Positions 23,355-23,494 of a stretch of 23,494 nucleotides of DNA are shown here, piece after piece; positions within the stretch are counted from its first letter, which is position 1; each line of letters starts with the position of its first letter. Source of the DNA: CAZCYE01 sp964502775 (GTDB taxonomy: Bacteria > Actinomycetota > Acidimicrobiia > IMCC26256 > PALSA-555); assembly GCA_964502775.1 (NCBI GenBank), contig CAZCYE010000017.1, positions 1 through 23,494 on the forward strand, written 5' to 3'. A model generated the notes under the pieces. The model had not been told where the DNA came from. It saw only the letters and a list, made by a program, of their open reading frames with translations, and ran no database searches. A program made the translations under genes and the position numbers.

Positions 23355-23494
23355 CTAAGCCCGACTGGACGCGGTCGAGGGCCACGCGGCGTGGCGGATG
23401 GCGCGGGCCGCGGCCAGGGGATCGTCAGCCCTGAAGATGGCGCTGCCCGCCGCGAGGATGTCCACGCCGGCGTCAGCGGCCACCCTCGCCGTCT
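23355..23494 (-). CDS. rpe: Ribulose-phosphate 3-epimerase, C-terminal end (cut by window edge)
   Basis: Interconverts ribulose 5-phosphate and xylulose 5-phosphate. Only the last 45 or so codons are inside the window, reading from the right edge TARVAADAGVDILAAGSAIF and then RADDPLAAARAIR, ending at TAG 23357-23355. The AGVDILAAGSAIF segment is the phosphate-binding end of the barrel in Rpe. Its product supplies the ribulose 5-phosphate used by RibB, and an rpe-ribD neighbourhood is known in mycobacteria. The start lies outside the window. Confidence 0.88.
   Translation of the reverse strand, partial: TARVAADAGVDILAAGSAIFRADDPLAAARAIRHAAWPSTASSRA

Overview
The window looks like a chromosomal segment of a high-GC actinobacterium (Actinomycetota). 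Four things point there: strong GC bias at third codon positions, many GTG starts, the gene order infC-rpmI-rplT-rRNA methyltransferase-pheS-pheT-argCJBDFRGH, and a 16S leader with an actinobacterial-type boxA region. The lineage cannot be fixed from about 60 bases of 16S. A deep-branching class is possible, but that is a guess. No mobile element, CRISPR array, tRNA or phage gene was recognised.

Layout, read in the direction of transcription (almost everything is on the minus strand, so from right to left). (1) 23.5-21.3 kb: the end of rpe, a small secreted Cys-rich protein of unknown function, then ribD-ribE-ribBA-ribH and hisG (19.4-18.0 kb). This is riboflavin biosynthesis with the first enzyme of histidine synthesis attached. 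(2) 18.0-17.5 kb: the only plus-strand gene, a DUF1844-like small protein divergent from infC. (3) 17.3-11.8 kb: a structured leader, then infC (ATC start), rpmI, rplT, a SpoU/TrmH-type RNA methyltransferase, pheS and pheT, followed by a second secreted Cys-rich protein. (4) 10.95-0.56 kb: argC-argJ-argB-argD-argF-argR-argG-argH, then mpg (3-methyladenine DNA glycosylase) and tyrS. The arg genes make up the pathway from N-acetylglutamate to arginine, with ArgJ recycling the acetyl group and the repressor ArgR encoded inside the operon. (5) 0.56-0 kb: an rRNA promoter, a roughly 410-nt structured 16S leader and the first bases of 16S rRNA, which runs off the left edge.

Coding is very compact. 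Many junctions overlap by 1 nt (TGATG) or 4 nt (GTGA or ATGA), which suggests translational coupling. Most genes are ordinary housekeeping genes. The least explained content is the pair of paralogous secreted proteins (11009-11755 and 22577-23329). They share six cysteines, and each sits about 20 nt downstream of the last gene of a conserved housekeeping cluster. Other points of interest are the ATC start and hairpin-rich leader of infC, an apparently leaderless argC whose -10 element lies inside an ArgR-like dyad, and the rRNA promoter and boxA leader.
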